A stretch of 64,000 bases of DNA from Tachypleus tridentatus (GCF_004210375.1 NC_134829.1:23018034-23082033); one strand, 5' to 3'. Shown: positions 1 through 15,195, counted from the stretch's first letter. Notes: generated by a model from the letters alone, not told the origin. A program made the numbers and translations.

Positions 1-1139
1 GACTAACAGTAATGAATTTCTCCAATAAAATTATCTGCACATTTAGGAACATGAAGAATGTTTCTACTTAGTGACAGAAATCATGCACACTTAACTGAAG
101 TTACATTACCCAGGTATGATAACATGATAAAAGTTAAAAACATTTTCAGTCCAAAGATACTCGAATGCTGGAGGAATCTCTAAGGGGGTACATACTCCAA
201 CAGAAGATATCTCAGAATAAGAGCTTTCTGGTGCATTATCCCGTTTGTTTTTTTCATATATTTCATAGATATGATGCCCTTAGATTTTAAATGAAAAACC
301 CAATTATAAATGTTTTTAAACAGTTTCAAGTTGTAAAGCAATCCAACAAAGTATAGTTCCAAGTTAACAAATGTGTAAAACCTTCTTGGAAAATTAACCT
401 TTTTTAATTAACTCTCCAGTTTATTTTATTACTTGCAATTTAATCCCAAAAACAAAAGTAATTTATAATCTAGTTCTTTCTCTAAATTCCACTTGAATTT
501 AAATGCAACTATCAACTTCATCAAACCACTTGAAAACCTTAGACATGTTTAAGTTCATCTTTATATTCAACTTACATGAAAGCTTCCAATAAATTTTTAA
601 TGTAAAGAATTTGTACATGAATATATTACTAGAAAAATGTATAAAATAGGTTCTGAATGTTCAAAAGATAAAGTTTTTAGCAAATTTCTGTAGCAAACAC
701 ATCTTTTATATTGGACAAATTCCAAAACCTGAACTCTGAAAGACTATCTCTAAGTGTGTTATTGAAATATAAGAATGGTAAAGTATTACAAACACAACCA
801 CAAATTATCTTGCCAGATTAATGCAAATCTCACAAAAATCCCCAAAATAACAAAATGTCTAAAATCAACTGACCATTGGAAACCCTCATTCCTGTTAACC
901 TAGCATGATAAAGTATGCCTTCATTAAAGAATGTCACCATCAACATTTAGTGAAAGTCTGCAAACAAGTCAATTTAACATAACAGGCTAAATCACATTAT
1001 TGGAAAACAAAATGTGGAGTATATCTGTAAAAATACAAAACAATACGTTTCATTGATGGGTGTAACACTTAAAAATTTTGTTGAAACAAGCAATACAAAT
1101 GGAATAATATATCTTTACTTTGCAGATTTGGCAGCATTT
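1..1139. other. AT-rich sequence, nothing recognised
   Basis: Low CpG, no convincing ORF or repeat. Confidence 0.6.
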
Positions 1140-1250
1140 AAGACACTGTTGCAACAAATTTGATTAAAAACGGCTGTAATGTGTAGAGAAGGCACTAATA
1201 GAAGAGCCAAACAACGTTTCGACCTTCTTCGGTCATCGTCAGGTTAAAAA
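1140..1250 (-). mobile_element. Penelope-like 3' remnant with hammerhead-like core
   Basis: The minus-strand core at 1242-1217 is CTGACGA, one T, stem GACC/GGTC around GAAGAA, then GAAA, the same architecture as 38318-38289. The following sequence (GTTGTTTGGCTCTTC...) looks like a Penelope-like 3' UTR. Boundaries are approximate. Confidence 0.4.
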
Positions 1251-4200
1251 ATTGTTCCATTAAACAATTTTCTTTTTAACTGATATTCATGTGGGGAAAA
1301 TCACATCAAAAAATAAAATCCTGTTGCACTTTTTTAGTTTTAGCAGCATCACACAACTTAATTTCTTACAAATGATAAACCACTATAAAACCACAAGTTA
1401 GATAATTACGAGGAAAGTCACAAATGTGTTAGTTATCATAACTACCACAAAAAAGTACTCAATTTTCTAGAGTTGTTAAATACTATTTTTCAATAAATTA
1501 AAAAAGTTAACACCACAAGGGATAAATAACTTGTGTAAAAAAAAGTGTACTTAATAATTATCCATATGTTAAACCAAACAGAGTAACTAAAATATACATA
1601 ACTGAACATTTTTATTTTAAATAACTTAGTACCGGGAATTAACCAATCAGCTAATATAATTTATTTATAATAATTGGAATCAAATAATAAAAATTGGAGC
1701 TCAAAATGGTACTACTTCAGACATTTTTCCTCAAAGAGAAACTAATTCTTGCCTGCATTTCTTTATCCCATTGATACATAAATCAAGCTCATTCTTGAAA
1801 CTGAAATTTTCCTTTATTTAAAGATTTAATTTCTTTTCCATTTTGCTGGTAAAATATTCAAGTTAGCAACTACTGTCATGACTGACTAACAAAAGCATGC
1901 TGTTAACCAAATCTCATATTTTATCTCAGTTGAGAATCTCAGTCCAATTTATCAGTGCCATATCAGAAAATGAAATACAACAGTTTGCTTTACACTAAAA
2001 ACATTTCCACCGTTTGTTCTAGTCACACAAAGTACTATAATCTTCATATGCAACATTAACATGCTTAATATGATACTTTAATTATCCTAAGATGCAAGAA
2101 ATAATGGTATTTTCAGACTTAAGGTTTACCAGCTGCAACTTTCAATGCACAAATATTACACACATCACTTACTGTAGCTTTAAAAGTACATACTTTTCTA
2201 ACAGATGCAAATAAAGAAAAAGTCTTCATTCTACAGTTAATATACGTTCATAGCAACCACGTAACAGTTCTGAGCTGTGTCTCTAAAAGAATCTTTCTTT
2301 CATCATGTTTTACCACTGTAATACAATATTTGTTAATAGTGTAACATAAAACTAAATACAAATACTTATGGAAAAAATAAACATATAAAAAGATCTTAAA
2401 CTAACCAAATGACATTTTTTCATTCAATTCCATATACTTTACATACAATAACAGTTCTTGTCTGGTTCTAAATTATCAATTTATAGATTTTCCCACACAA
2501 TTGTTGCCAATAAATGTAATGCATCCCTCTTGTGCATAAATTCTTTTGTTTACAGAATTACAAACACAATAAATTTTGTAACTAAGTGTAAATTCTACTA
2601 ATGCAACCAATCTTTTCAAAGTTCACTAGCCTCCAAGTTACAAAACTTGGTCTTATCTGTCAGCTACCTTTAAATATATAAAATGTAATCAAGAATAACC
2701 ACTTAAGCAACCACACAGTAATTTAACTTACAAATATTTTTATTAGGAATAAAAGATGTACCACAGAATAACATTTGGGATATTTTTGTAACATGCTACA
2801 AAAATGACATTAAGTGTTACAAACATCTTTAATAGGCTTAAAAATCATGAAATGTAGTAGCACAAAAATCTTATGTAAAGATAAGCTTTCTTATCTCAAA
2901 CAAATTCATTAGATATTTCACAATGAGAAGAAATGACTAAGTAAATATTTCAGATATAACAATGGTTGTTCTCTTTGTAAATCTTCTAATTTGATAAGCC
3001 CAGCTAACATAACTGTCAGCTTTATCCACCAGGAAATATTTTCCACAGTTGCATAACCCTTTATCTGTAGGATGCTTTGAATATTCTTGGCTACACATAA
3101 TCAGAAACAGATACGCTCCTATGCACAAGTGCATGTATCTACAGGGTTGTGAAGTTCTACATTATAATTCAGTTCATAAACATATAAAAACCTGCTCAGT
3201 ATAGGTACAACCTGAGTTGTCAACATTGACCCAACACAGAAAACAGGTCCAGTTAACATGACTGTTTTATATATTTCTTAGCATTCCTGAAGACAGCATA
3301 TTCCTCAGCACAAACATATCTACACAATAAAATAAGATACTCTAATTTTACATTCAAGTGTACAAATAATTACTTTATTCCATTTATTTTGATACATACA
3401 CACACATTAAACAGAATTGCATGGTATGCAGATAACTCATATTTCAACAAGATGTATACACCAAAGTTATTGTGTGATAAACTATGAAACCTACCTTTAC
3501 CTCTTTTTAAATGAAAGACCAGATTCTCCCCATTACATTTGCTCACAAAATATCCTATTTTAACAACTCTTTACACTATATACAAACAAAATATGAACTA
3601 TCAAAAATACTGCATAAACTACATGATAGCACTCAGTATAATTAAGCACATTTACCTTGTATCTTGATAAATGTATGTACACATACAGTTGTTGCAAGTA
3701 CCCTGCTAATCAAAATTTTATGCTATGCTGAAACACATTGTACACTACCATTTAAACAAAGTACCAACAGTAAGACTCTTACTCAACATGCTTTAAAATT
3801 ACTTTTCAAGTTTGTTTAACCATTTATTGAATAGATTTGTATTCACTTATATTGATAATATTTACAGTAGTATGAACGTAAAACAGTTAACTTCAAAGAA
3901 TTGAATGGTATTTTCTAATGTGAATGTTTTTGAAACTTCTAAAGTGATAACAAAGCCAAGTGTCATAGCAGTAGTACGTATACATTCCCGTTTCTTAAGC
4001 TAATTTGCAGCTTTCAGGAGAATAGATGACTAGTAACCTAAATACTTAAAGCAGTAGAAAAGCTTAAAATTAATGGAAAATTAACTTAAGGGGAATGTTT
4101 TCATTTACAGACATTTTTCTGATCAAAAGAACGTCAAGAGATCTCTCACATTACTTTTGAACTTTTCGACATTATTTGTGCCAAATTTCTGAATAGGTTG

Positions 4201-7200
4201 GCCAAGAAGAAGCTGGTAACAGCTGATTATAATCATTTTTTTTCTTAATCAAAGAGATCTTAATGGTTATGCAACAAGGCTAAAAATGTGAAAAATAAGT
4301 TTCAGAAAACTGAAATGTATTATAATTAATTAGAATATTATAATTTGAAAAAATATTTCTCTCTTCTGTAAAAAACTGGTGATATGGACAACAAAAAATG
4401 CTTTATACACGAGTATTTAAAACAAAACTTTAAACCTTCAGTAAAATTTTGAGCTGCATTGATAAAATAGAAATAAAAACTATACGTTCAGTTTACAGTA
4501 ATTTTAAATTTGATTACAGGAAAGTTATTGTAGTCCTGTAAAGTACCCCGATTAGCCTCCACTTGAATTACTGTGAACAAAAGTGAATCAAGAACATGTG
4601 GTTTTTTTTTTAATTATAGTATAATACTTAAGTAACAACAGCCACTGACATTTACAACTGGACAATGCATATTTGATACACTAAAAAAGTGTACAAATTA
4701 TTTCATTAATAATTTTGTTTTCAAAAATTATCCACCAAGTTTTTGCAACTTTTCAATGATTATGGTACAATGTAGCAAATAAAATTAAACACTCTTAATT
4801 ATTGCACTGAATTAATATATCTTTGATGGCCTTACTTTATTAGTCATAAATGTTCATATTTCAGAACACTTATAAGCACTTTCAGCCTGTAGAATTTAAA
4901 TACTGGTGGCTTGGGCACTTACTTATTATGAAGGCTAATACATTCAGACACAGAGGTACCCAAGACCTCTACAATTCAAATACAGATAGTCTAGAAGTTT
5001 CTTTTGTTAGTTTAAGAGTTGGGCACAAAAACTAAACAAGTGAAGATGCTCCAGTATTCAGCTATGTATACACAGGTCTAACTAACACTTACAGAGCAGG
5101 AACTTGTTTCTTTCAAAATATTTTAGGTTCTAATGTTTAGTTTCCTTTAAAACACATGATAGACAAGTGAAAATAAACAGTGTGACATACAAATTATTTG
5201 TCAAGAAAGTTTTCAAAGTTCATAATAATTTAGAGTAATGTTATTTCCAGAATGTATATCAAGTGATGATCACTCAGTAGAACCATTCAAGTAGTAGGAG
5301 TTCACATCCTGGTCTGAATGATGTCACCATTTATAAATACACACCCCAGGGCGTACTCTCTGTGATAGGTCACAGACAAACATTTGATTTAAAAACTGAA
5401 CATTACAACTACCTAGAAAACTGAAGCAGTTTTTCTCTCTATCTTACATCTGGATTCCAAACTTGCCCTGCAAGTTACAAGACTGCACCTACCTACAGTT
5501 ACATGTATAATACTCATGTTCAGTAACTATACTTAGAGAATTTATTTACTCTAAATACAAACACCTGTATATACTACTAGATAAGTTAACTCAAGCATGC
5601 AACCTTCATATGTTCACATTCCTCATTATCAAGCTATCACAAAAATATTGTTATATTACACTGATAACACTTTACGTGTTTATTGTCAAACTGAGTGTTA
5701 TAGACATGTAGTCTTTATTCAGGGCAGTAGATCAATACAAACAGTTAAGTTTTAAGTGAATTTGAAAATGAAGGAAACATTAACCTTGTGTGTGCAGCAG
5801 TAGTGGCAGAGAACCAAAGACATTATATTTACATTAAAAATTTAATTAAATGATTTTATTATCAATATCTGTCAATGACCTATGCATTCAAATGTAGTTC
5901 ATAATTCAAATTTTAATATTTTAGAAGCTTCGGTGTTTTAATTTTAAAAGGAAATATATAAATCATATTACACTTCACATCCAATTTTAGATTTTCTTCC
6001 TACCCCTATATGATATTCTAAGTCTAATACAAAGTACACACTTATACTATATATAACACTGAGACAAAGTTTATAGCCTCCAAACATCTTGCGTTACCGA
6101 GATATAAATACACATACCATGCCTCTCTCTATCATACCATGTCCTTCAAAACCAAAATATCAATAATTCTCTTCAACATTCACTTATGGACTACTTAATC
6201 CAATTAAGAGTAATTTGTACCCCATGGAAAATACTCGACCATCTATTTTAACCATAAAAGCCAATTTGCCAATATAGTTCAATGGGTTTGAAATTTGAAA
6301 TTATATAGGGGAGTCCAATTAATTTCCATAACACATTACCTATAAGCAGCAATTACATTAATCAGTATAATGAGAAATCACTAATTTTTCAGATCCTATT
6401 ATACTGATGATAAAAAAAAACTAATAGAACAACTTTTTAAATTAATTATTCCACTCATCCAAGTAATTAAAATACTGCCACCATACATGCTTGTCCTGTC
6501 TTTCATATGGCAATGATACTAAGGTTATCTCCCACTATCACTTATTTTTAAGTACTAACTAGACAAGAAAGTTAACTAGAAAACGTGGACATTATAATCT
6601 AATGCTAACAATTAAATAAAATTAATCTTTCAGTTCAATGCTTTGCACCAAGTAAATAGTTCATCTGTTAATTGCTTAGAAAATGGATTTATACGTGATC
6701 ACTTGACATTATAATACTGGTCTAAATGAAACTACAGTATAAGCAAAACTAACATCTTTATCAATCTTTCCTTATGTTCTTATATTTCCTAGAATACATT
6801 TAATAAACTGAGTAACTCAATGCTAAAATAAATATTTTGATATTAGCAGTTTGTTGTAATCAAAACTACCTAGTATTATGAACAATCAAACAAACAAAAA
6901 ATTCAATTTATATGCAAGATTAAACAGTTTTTTCCAAAACACTTCACAAATCTTCTTAATACCTACAGAAATAAACAAACATCCATTTATGATATACGTC
7001 AAAATAAAAATGAGCCATTTTGAGGTTTTCTAAATGCTAAGAATTAAAGATCTATCAAAATACAAGTACCTACCCTACCAAGGGTCATATAAAGTAGTTA
7101 GGCCAGTTTAGGCCATGGCCCTAACCACTTTTTCATGGCAGTTTATGTATTAAAATGTTTCTTTTAATTTAATACACCTTATGTACGAATTACTTGAAGC

Positions 7201-8311
7201 TAAAATGATTCAAGATTTGATTTCCTAGCATTAGCTTTAAAAGCAATAGTGTGCCTTGTACATATTTTGTGTTACATTGTTTTACTGTGACAATGGCCTG
7301 ACCACTCACAAATTGTTTCCTGACACTGATACCCAAAATATTTCAATGCAAAATGTGTGCATGTAGAAAAAACTTCCATTATTCAAGTACAAGGATATTT
7401 CTTTTTATCATATTATTCCATGTAAAAGAATAAAGTACACATAAATGGCCAAAAACCTACTTTCTTTTTACATTTGGCATTATTTGTTTTTATAATGAAG
7501 AAACAAGTATACATTTTACTTGACCAAAAAAAAAAGAGTACAAGTCAAATGTTTGGAACTAAAGTAAAATGCAATTTGAAAACAATGAACCAAAATCTGT
7601 CTGCCCTAAGTAAATTTTCTGCTTACAACTTCTTCAAAGGTTTTTCATGATTAAAAAGAAATTTAGGATTTATTACAACTGACTGTACCTTTATTTGTAT
7701 GAATAAACATTTCTACATTCTTTATAAAATCCTGCTTTTGCAAACTAATACCCATAACGTGTACCACAGTACACTGCACTAACACAATAAAGTGGTCTAC
7801 CTATAGAAGCTAACAAAAAAAAAGGAATTTATGCACACAGTGAAAGGTTTACTTAATACTATTCTAGAACTAAAAAAGCCACACTTTTTTAAAACATCCT
7901 GTTCACTAGTAAGTAAAAGGAACATTTTTCAACTTGCATATAGAAGTATAAATTCTACAACTGTTTATTTTATATGTTTCATTTAGGGAACTAACTGGTG
8001 TATTAATGACTTTGAACAGCAAACTAACAATTTTTTCAGGTTAAAAGATATTTTTAAACATGCCAGATACCAGGATCACAATGGGAACTATAAATTTCAT
8101 TGTGGCACCTCACCTGGTATTTTCTCCCATTTTATCAGTCCTGGATTCATTGAAATCCAAAATTATTTCACATTCTTTGAGTCCAAAATCAAACTGCTTC
8201 TAGGATTTTAATGATGAATTTAGAGCTTTATGTTTTTTTCAGGAATACAGGGCTGTAATTATACGTTATTAGCTTTGTGCCGTTTTAATTTTCTTCTTTT
8301 CTCAATTCAAC

Positions 8312-8313
<2 letters not shown>
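1251..8313. other. Long AT-rich, CpG-poor stretch without coding
   Basis: No recognised exon or repeat. It could be intron or a very long 3' UTR of a gene reaching beyond the left edge, but nothing in the sequence proves transcription. Confidence 0.5.

Positions 8314-8357
<44 letters not shown>
8314..8357. repeat. (GT)n microsatellite
   Basis: About 22 uninterrupted GT units. Confidence 0.97.
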
Positions 8358-8359
<2 letters not shown>

Positions 8360-11300
8360 AGGGTCAGATGGGGCAAAAGAGAGCTAGTTCAGGTAATGCT
8401 ATCAAGTGATATTTGTTATCTAGTCATCACCATGCACTCATTGTTTTAAAGTAGTAAATTTAGTCCCAATTTCTTGATAAAAACAGTAGTGAAGTTAGGT
8501 TAAGCACATCAAAAGGCATTTGTTTATCATTGTACAGTACTGTAGTCATGAATAAATTAGTTATTCTGAAACAACCTCCTTGGTTTAACAAAACCTCAAT
8601 GATTTTTTATTTTACTTTCTTTCATTACAAAAATTCACCTGAATCAGAGTTATTCAGTGTGCTATTTTAGTAATTGCGCATACTGAAATTTAACTTTTAT
8701 ATAAGTCATATAATAAAATTTAATAACAAACCATTTATTTTTTTTGTATAAAATTCTATATCACATACAATAACCCCACAACTGACCCAAAATTTAATTC
8801 ATGGTTTTTCTGTATCAGACCTGTCTCAGATTTGAAAATATCTGTAGAGGCCTAGTGGATAATTAAAAGAAATCAACTAATCAGTTAAATCTTAAATTGG
8901 GCAAATTCCTTCCTTTTAACCATTCACCATCCACTGTACTCAACAGATACTGCTCCAGTTACCATTTTTTAAAGCCACAACATCCAAAATGATTGCCACT
9001 TACACGTGACAAAACAAATACTGACCTGTGGCAAATTGGTATTTTTCTAAATGTAATTAATTCTATCAATAAATAATTGAAAACAATGTGTATTTTCCTA
9101 CCTCTCTATATTTATAAAAACAGTTAATGTTCTTGTCATGTGGTAAAAATGTTGAAACATTCTCCACAATTTTGATGATAATAAAAAAAACTAACACCAC
9201 TTTTTTAAAAGTATAAAAACCTAAGTGTTCAATTTTCAGTTTCTTGTTTTTGCTTCATTTAAATAAATGGCATTAGGTAATTCATCCTCCACTGTATGGG
9301 CATAATATACAAAATTACTTCAAATCAAAAAAAGTTTTGTTAAATTACACACATTTATTGACATGTATGCACTTACATCATTTGATTCTTAGAAAACACT
9401 GTCACATCAATTGTCCGCAAAATATTCTTTCATGCACATATATTCATATGCTCTTGAAAATTTTATCTTAAACTGGATAACCATTATAAATCACTTGAGT
9501 AGATCAGAATCAGTGTTCCCACGTATCTAAACATGCTCATTAACCTCCATGCTTTTTGCACTAAAATATTTGGAGTTTGTTTAAGAAAAGCAAAATCCTT
9601 TACTCAAAATACTATTACTAAACTAATTTTAAGTTACTGTTTTGTGATAAAATATTAATATTCAAAATCCCAATTACAACATCAAGGTTCAATAACAGCA
9701 CATACATCAAATGTGGGTTTGGAAAAAACATGTCATATTATAAAATGCTCTTAAGTGTATTTTATATATATATATAAAAGATTTTACACCTAATGTTGAA
9801 CTACACAGGAAGTTATACAATGACACTGATAATCTTACAATGCTTGAATCTACCCCATGAAAGCCAAAATTTAAACACGTTCGTTTTTCAGGAAATACAC
9901 TATTCCACTATTTCTTTCAACGTTTTTTCCAACCTACCATCTACTCTAGCTATTTTATTAATTTATTTATTTCAAAGTTAACAAGTTACTGCACAAGTTT
10001 AGCTTACACTGCAATTAAGAGATTCTCCTCTCTTGAAATAAATATTAACTCTGGGGTGATAGATTTTCCAGCCACTAGCCCTGTTGACATATGGCTCTAA
10101 AACCTAGTTCTAAACTCTGGACATAGATATCAAAAATTATAGTTTTTATATTCAATCTTCTGACTTGTTATAATTCAATGCTTTATTACCCTTAAGACTT
10201 TAAATAGAACACCATATACTAACTTCTTTCTTTGAAGTTACACACAATGAAGTCATTATCATGTTTAGTATATTACTCATGTCTCAGAACTGTAAGAAAG
10301 CCTACTCAGTTCTTTACATGTGCACTTCTATGGTCAACATGAGTTTTTCTTTGTACCACTGAATGTGAGCTAAACAGTTTTTATATTTTTCATTAGCATG
10401 AGATTTATCTATTTTCTTTGCTAAAAAAAACTAATGGTATAAATAATAATGATTCCAATAGCATAGGTCCTTGTGGATATTTGCCACATGCAGACTTTAG
10501 ATTTTTTTTTTCTCTTTACAAAGCCAAACAAACAGTACTTAAAATTGTACAAGTAGATACAAACTATATCACACTAAATCTGAAAATTGTAACTGGTTTA
10601 CTCAAACAAATTTGGCAAAAAAACCAGACAATCAAGCACACACCTACATTTGCAACATTCATGTGGCAGTGATCCAGGAAGAGAACAGATAGATACAAGG
10701 GTTAGTCAAAATCTAAACATGAGGTAAATGCTCCAAATTAAAAAAAAACAGCTTTACTTATCTTGCTAAAAGTTTATAAAGTTGCTTTATTTAGTTCCTG
10801 TCTACACATGAATGTATGTCAGTGAACAACCTGGAGTCAAACCTTGATGTAATGGTCAGCAACCTACATACAAGATGACTACAGAATTTCTAAAACTGAG
10901 GAAAATAAATATGTTGCATGTGATGGTGTGTGTGTGTGCACACGTGCAAGCATCAATAAGTATTCCACAAAATAGTTTATAATTCCATAACGTAAGGTTA
11001 CAGATATACCATCTATTACTTTCATAATAAAACTTCTAAGTCACTTAGAACATACTATTTTTCATAATGCTCAGTTTCTTACATGTCAAATTCATACGTA
11101 AAAGAAAAATATAAGCCCAAGAGAAAAAACCAAACAATTATAAAATGATTCTAAATCATGTTATGAAACACACCAATTCTATTTGTGTTATCACAGCTTT
11201 GAGCAATAAGTTAGAAACTAATGCACCAAAATATTTTAGTTTAACTTGAATGCTTATATTCCATTATGATATATGCAACTTAAAAAATTAACTGTACAAA

Positions 11301-12729
11301 CATAAATGCAGATTCTAATGTAAAGAAACGTTTCAACCAATATTAAGTTTTCTTCAGAAAAATTAAAAATCCACCTACCAGTCTGTATAGCTAATAACTC
11401 TACTTTTCTAATGTTTCCACTTAAAGATTTGAATGTATTAATCATGAAGTGGGCACTTCCACTGCTAACACCATTTTTGGCCATAACCTCAATAAAATAT
11501 CTCAAAATTTGGTGATTTATGTTGTCTTAAATGTATATATTAAGCTAACAATACAAATCTTTATAACAAACTTATAATATTAAACAATATGCCAAACTAA
11601 AAAGTGGCATTCAATTTACTGAACTGGTACTTTAAAGTGCAAGTACTTTTAAACAATTTTAAAAGTTGAAAGAAAACCAATCATTGCATGAAATATATAA
11701 TGTGTATATACACACACAATTTTGAATGCGTGTTTATGATGTGATTCATATTTAAATTTAAATATGATAGTAAAAATAATAATATTTGATAGCTTCAACA
11801 AGTCTTAAGATTTTTAACCCTCATCAGCATGTGGACCCCAACAATTTTTTTCATTGTGCATCTTTTTACATAATTATAAATTTATGTAAATGTCCAGCAG
11901 AAATCCCAAGTCAACATGTCATTGTTGTTTTCAAAATAGGGAAATGGAGTACATAGCCATAAATGATACTTACCTGGGATCCATACAGGCCCTATACTGT
12001 CACTAACTGCCACTATGCATGCAGTTCACCTGACAGCATATGAAACAAATTTTGAAACATTGATTTCACTATACAATTTAGAGGATGGTTCAAAGTATTG
12101 CAGTATCATCTTATTTCTTGGTTTACAATATTGTGATAAGCATGTATGCATGTCTCATTCAATAAGTGTTCTATATGATGGATGCTTTATTTAACAGGAA
12201 CCATATTTTCACAACTATTGCAAATAGCCCACTTACTGAATTTACAAAATGTAATCCACAAATATCAAACTTCAAAATAAATACAAGGAGTAATGATGAT
12301 TTAATTTAGCACTGTAGTTCAATAAAACTTCCAAAAGCATTCCATTTTCAAAAACATACATTTATTTCTCAATTACCTAATTAACATGAAGTCCATAATT
12401 ACATAATTGTTATTTATATCTATAGCCTTAGGACGTTGTTGTCCTTAGAGAACTAACACTTAGCCTAGGGTACACTGCCTTTCAAAAACCTTTTGATAAG
12501 ATTCCACAAGGAATATTATTTAAGAAATTCACATTGTTAGGGGTTTGGAAAAGCCTAGTTAACTAGACTGTACAACTTTACTGTTGGAGTTCAGTCGAGC
12601 TGGACCCCTGTTACTAGTGTTGAACAAGTCACTTGAGCCATTGATTGAGGTATTGTTCTATTGTTAGTTGTAAGGATAATAAAATTTTAGTTGTGTTTCT
12701 AGATTGAAAAGGGCACCGCAATATACTTA
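8358..12729. other. AT-rich stretch without recognised genes
   Basis: Same composition as the preceding block. A donor-like site on the minus strand (CCCAG/GTAAGT at about 11974) exists, but the likely exons before it have stops in all frames. Confidence 0.5.
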
Positions 12730-14530
12730 CATTGGCTGGCAAAGGGTATGAAAGATGAAATTAAATAAAAGTACCACAAGTGTAAGAAATATAAACTGAC
12801 TAGTATTACAGAAGATAAAAACAGTTGGTCAAACAGGAAATTAAAACATCCAAAAATGCATATGAAAAAACATCTGGTTTAAAACATAAAAATTAACAGT
12901 AAGAATTTTTTTAAATACATTAGGGATAAACAAAACATTAGGATGGAAATAGAACCCTTGAGGGATGATAAATGAAGGCTTGTATCTGATGGTTATGAAA
13001 TGGCTAGGCTATTAAATTCTGCTTTATCTTCAGTTTCTAATAATAAAGACTCGAGCAGTATTCCTCATCTTGGGCAAGTAATGGATAAAAACAAAGTTGA
13101 ACAAGACAACTGCATGAATTCTGAACTTGTTAAAACTGGAAAGTTTAAAGAATGATAAGGCTCCTGGGCCAGATATTTCCCTGAAGGTTTTAAAGGAGAT
13201 AAAGGATAAAATATACGAGCCACTTGCCACAATTTTCTGGAAGTTCTTAAATAGCAGACAAGTACCAACATATTATAAATTAGCAAATGTCCCAGTAATT
13301 ATAGGCCTATTAGTCTTACAATAGGCATAGGAAAAATTTTGGAAAATTTGATAAAAGATACTTTGCAAAGTCTTTTAACAAAGTTCAGAATGTTATTGAA
13401 TAGTCAACAGTTTCACTATGAGAAAATATTGCAAAGTGCCAAATAAAAAGCTTGTAAAGAAACTTGTCTCTATAGGCATGAGGGATAAGTTAACTAAATG
13501 GAGAGAAAAGTGGCTTGATGGAAGAAAGCAGAGAGTTGTTAAAAATAGAGTTCAATCAAATTGGATTAATGCTGCAAGTGGTGTACCTCAGGATTCAGTC
13601 TTAGGACCACTGTTCTTTTTTATTATATTAATGTCACAGAAGGAGGAATAGTCAATAAATTACTTAAAATTTGCTGATAATATAAAGGTCTTGGGTGTTG
13701 TTGTTTGTGAACAGAATGCTACAGCTTTATGAAAGGATTTAGAAATTTAGTGAGTTGGACAAAAAAGCAGCATGATGGGTTTTAATTATGATAAATGCAA
13801 GATATTGCACATGAGTTACCATAACTTTAATTACAAGTATAATTTGAATGGAAATAACCTTAACAGTGTTGTGAAAGAAAGGATCTTAGTGTCATGGTTG
13901 ATCAGTGTACTGTTACTAGTGACAGGGCAAACAGAATTTTAGGTTGTATCTACAGAAATATTAAATACAAGTGTAAAGAGGTTATAATTTCATTGTATAG
14001 GTCACCGGATAGAACAACAAGTATGGTGTTCAGTCTTGGGCTCTTCAGGACAGACGATGAACTGCTGGAAAAGGTCCACAAAAGGGTTACTAAAATGGCA
14101 TCTGGGATGAAGAGGTTGGTTATTATATGAGGAAAGATTATGATTCTTAAAATTTTCTCTTGAAAAGCAAGAGAGGATCTGATTGAAGTGTTTAAGACTG
14201 TAAAAGGAATTGATAATGTTGATGGATCAACATTTTTCACACTTAACAGCAAGAAATATAGAGTAGGGGACACAAATGCAGGCAAGGTAAAAGCCATCTT
14301 CAGCTATGTTTTTATTTTACAAACAGGGTGGTTGGCTTATAAAATGGGTTCCCTTTGGAAGTTGTGAAGCCAGTAAATTTAAGCATTTTTTTTTAAATTT
14401 TAACATATATGAATGATAAGGAATGTCTTTTTTTTTTTATCTAATAGTTTTAGTTTGGATTAGAGGATGGGACAGCCAAGATGGACCAACAAGTCCCTTG
14501 TTGTCTCTAAACGTTATATGTTATACTTAT
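12730..14530 (+). mobile_element. CR1-clade LINE, decayed reverse transcriptase and 3' end
   Basis: Several frames together give CR1 landmarks: NFFKYIRDKQN and LVSDGYEMARLLN (about 12905-13020), KNDKAPGPDISLKVLKEIKD (about 13147), GVPQDSVLGPL (about 13580), FADN in place of the catalytic FADD (13670-13681), and NRILGCIYRNIKYK (about 13930). The end (about 14465-14520) resembles the usual CR1-type 3' terminus. At least five frame breaks or stops are present. The true 5' edge may extend to about 12540. Confidence 0.85.
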
Positions 14531-15195
14531 TACAAGTCAAAAAAGTTGGTTATACAAATCACAAGTGAGGCTTCACTTGAAATAATGTGTACATGATGAT
14601 CTTATTAAAGAAAATATACTGTCCCTTGTTGGTAATGGTTCAGAGAAGTTGCACTAGAGCAATTTTTCATATGAAAGTTACTTTATAATATACTATTATT
14701 ATTATATATAACTATAAACTGTACAGTTATTGAACTAACACTGGCAGTGGTATAGGTTGGCACTTCACAACAGTGTAAGACATAAGACTCTTATTTTTAA
14801 AGTAAACGATATATTCCTAAAAAACAAAAATTGAAACTCACCTTTTTAACTCAAGTATAGACATTCAAGGACAGCCTTGATTGATCTTTGAAAGACCACA
14901 TGATTCCTTATTCAAATTGTTATGCGCGTGTTATATCATGCAATAATTAGTCTTAAGATAATAAAAATATAAAAATCTACTAATCTGGACATAAAATGCA
15001 AAATATTTCACACAGTAATAACGTTAATGGTTATATTATTAACAATATTAGGCAACAGTACTGGTAGTATTACTATTACAATTAGTAAGCCTATTCTTTT
15101 AATACAAACTTCAATTTACAGTTTCACATAAATCAAATATTAATTTTTAAAGTTTAAGGTGGAGAGCAGATAATATAGAAAGGTTTTTTACTTAC
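14531..15195. other. AT-rich stretch; one minus-strand donor-like site
   Basis: Minus-strand AAAAAG/GTGAGT near 14843 follows a short ATG frame (MSILELK). Too short to call. Confidence 0.35.

Noticed and set aside
8067-8117. microRNA-like hairpin (ACCAGG...CCTGGT with CACAATG/CATTGTG)
   Set aside because: The stem is interrupted by a strongly asymmetric bulge and has no extended lower stem. Not distinguishable from chance.
11974-12073. Minus-strand exon ending CCCAG/GTAAGT
   Set aside because: The likely exons bounded by nearby acceptors (12073 or about 12029) carry stops in all three frames. It could only be noncoding, and nothing else supports it.
13950-14297. Minus-strand 115-aa ORF
   Set aside because: Antisense of the CR1 remnant.
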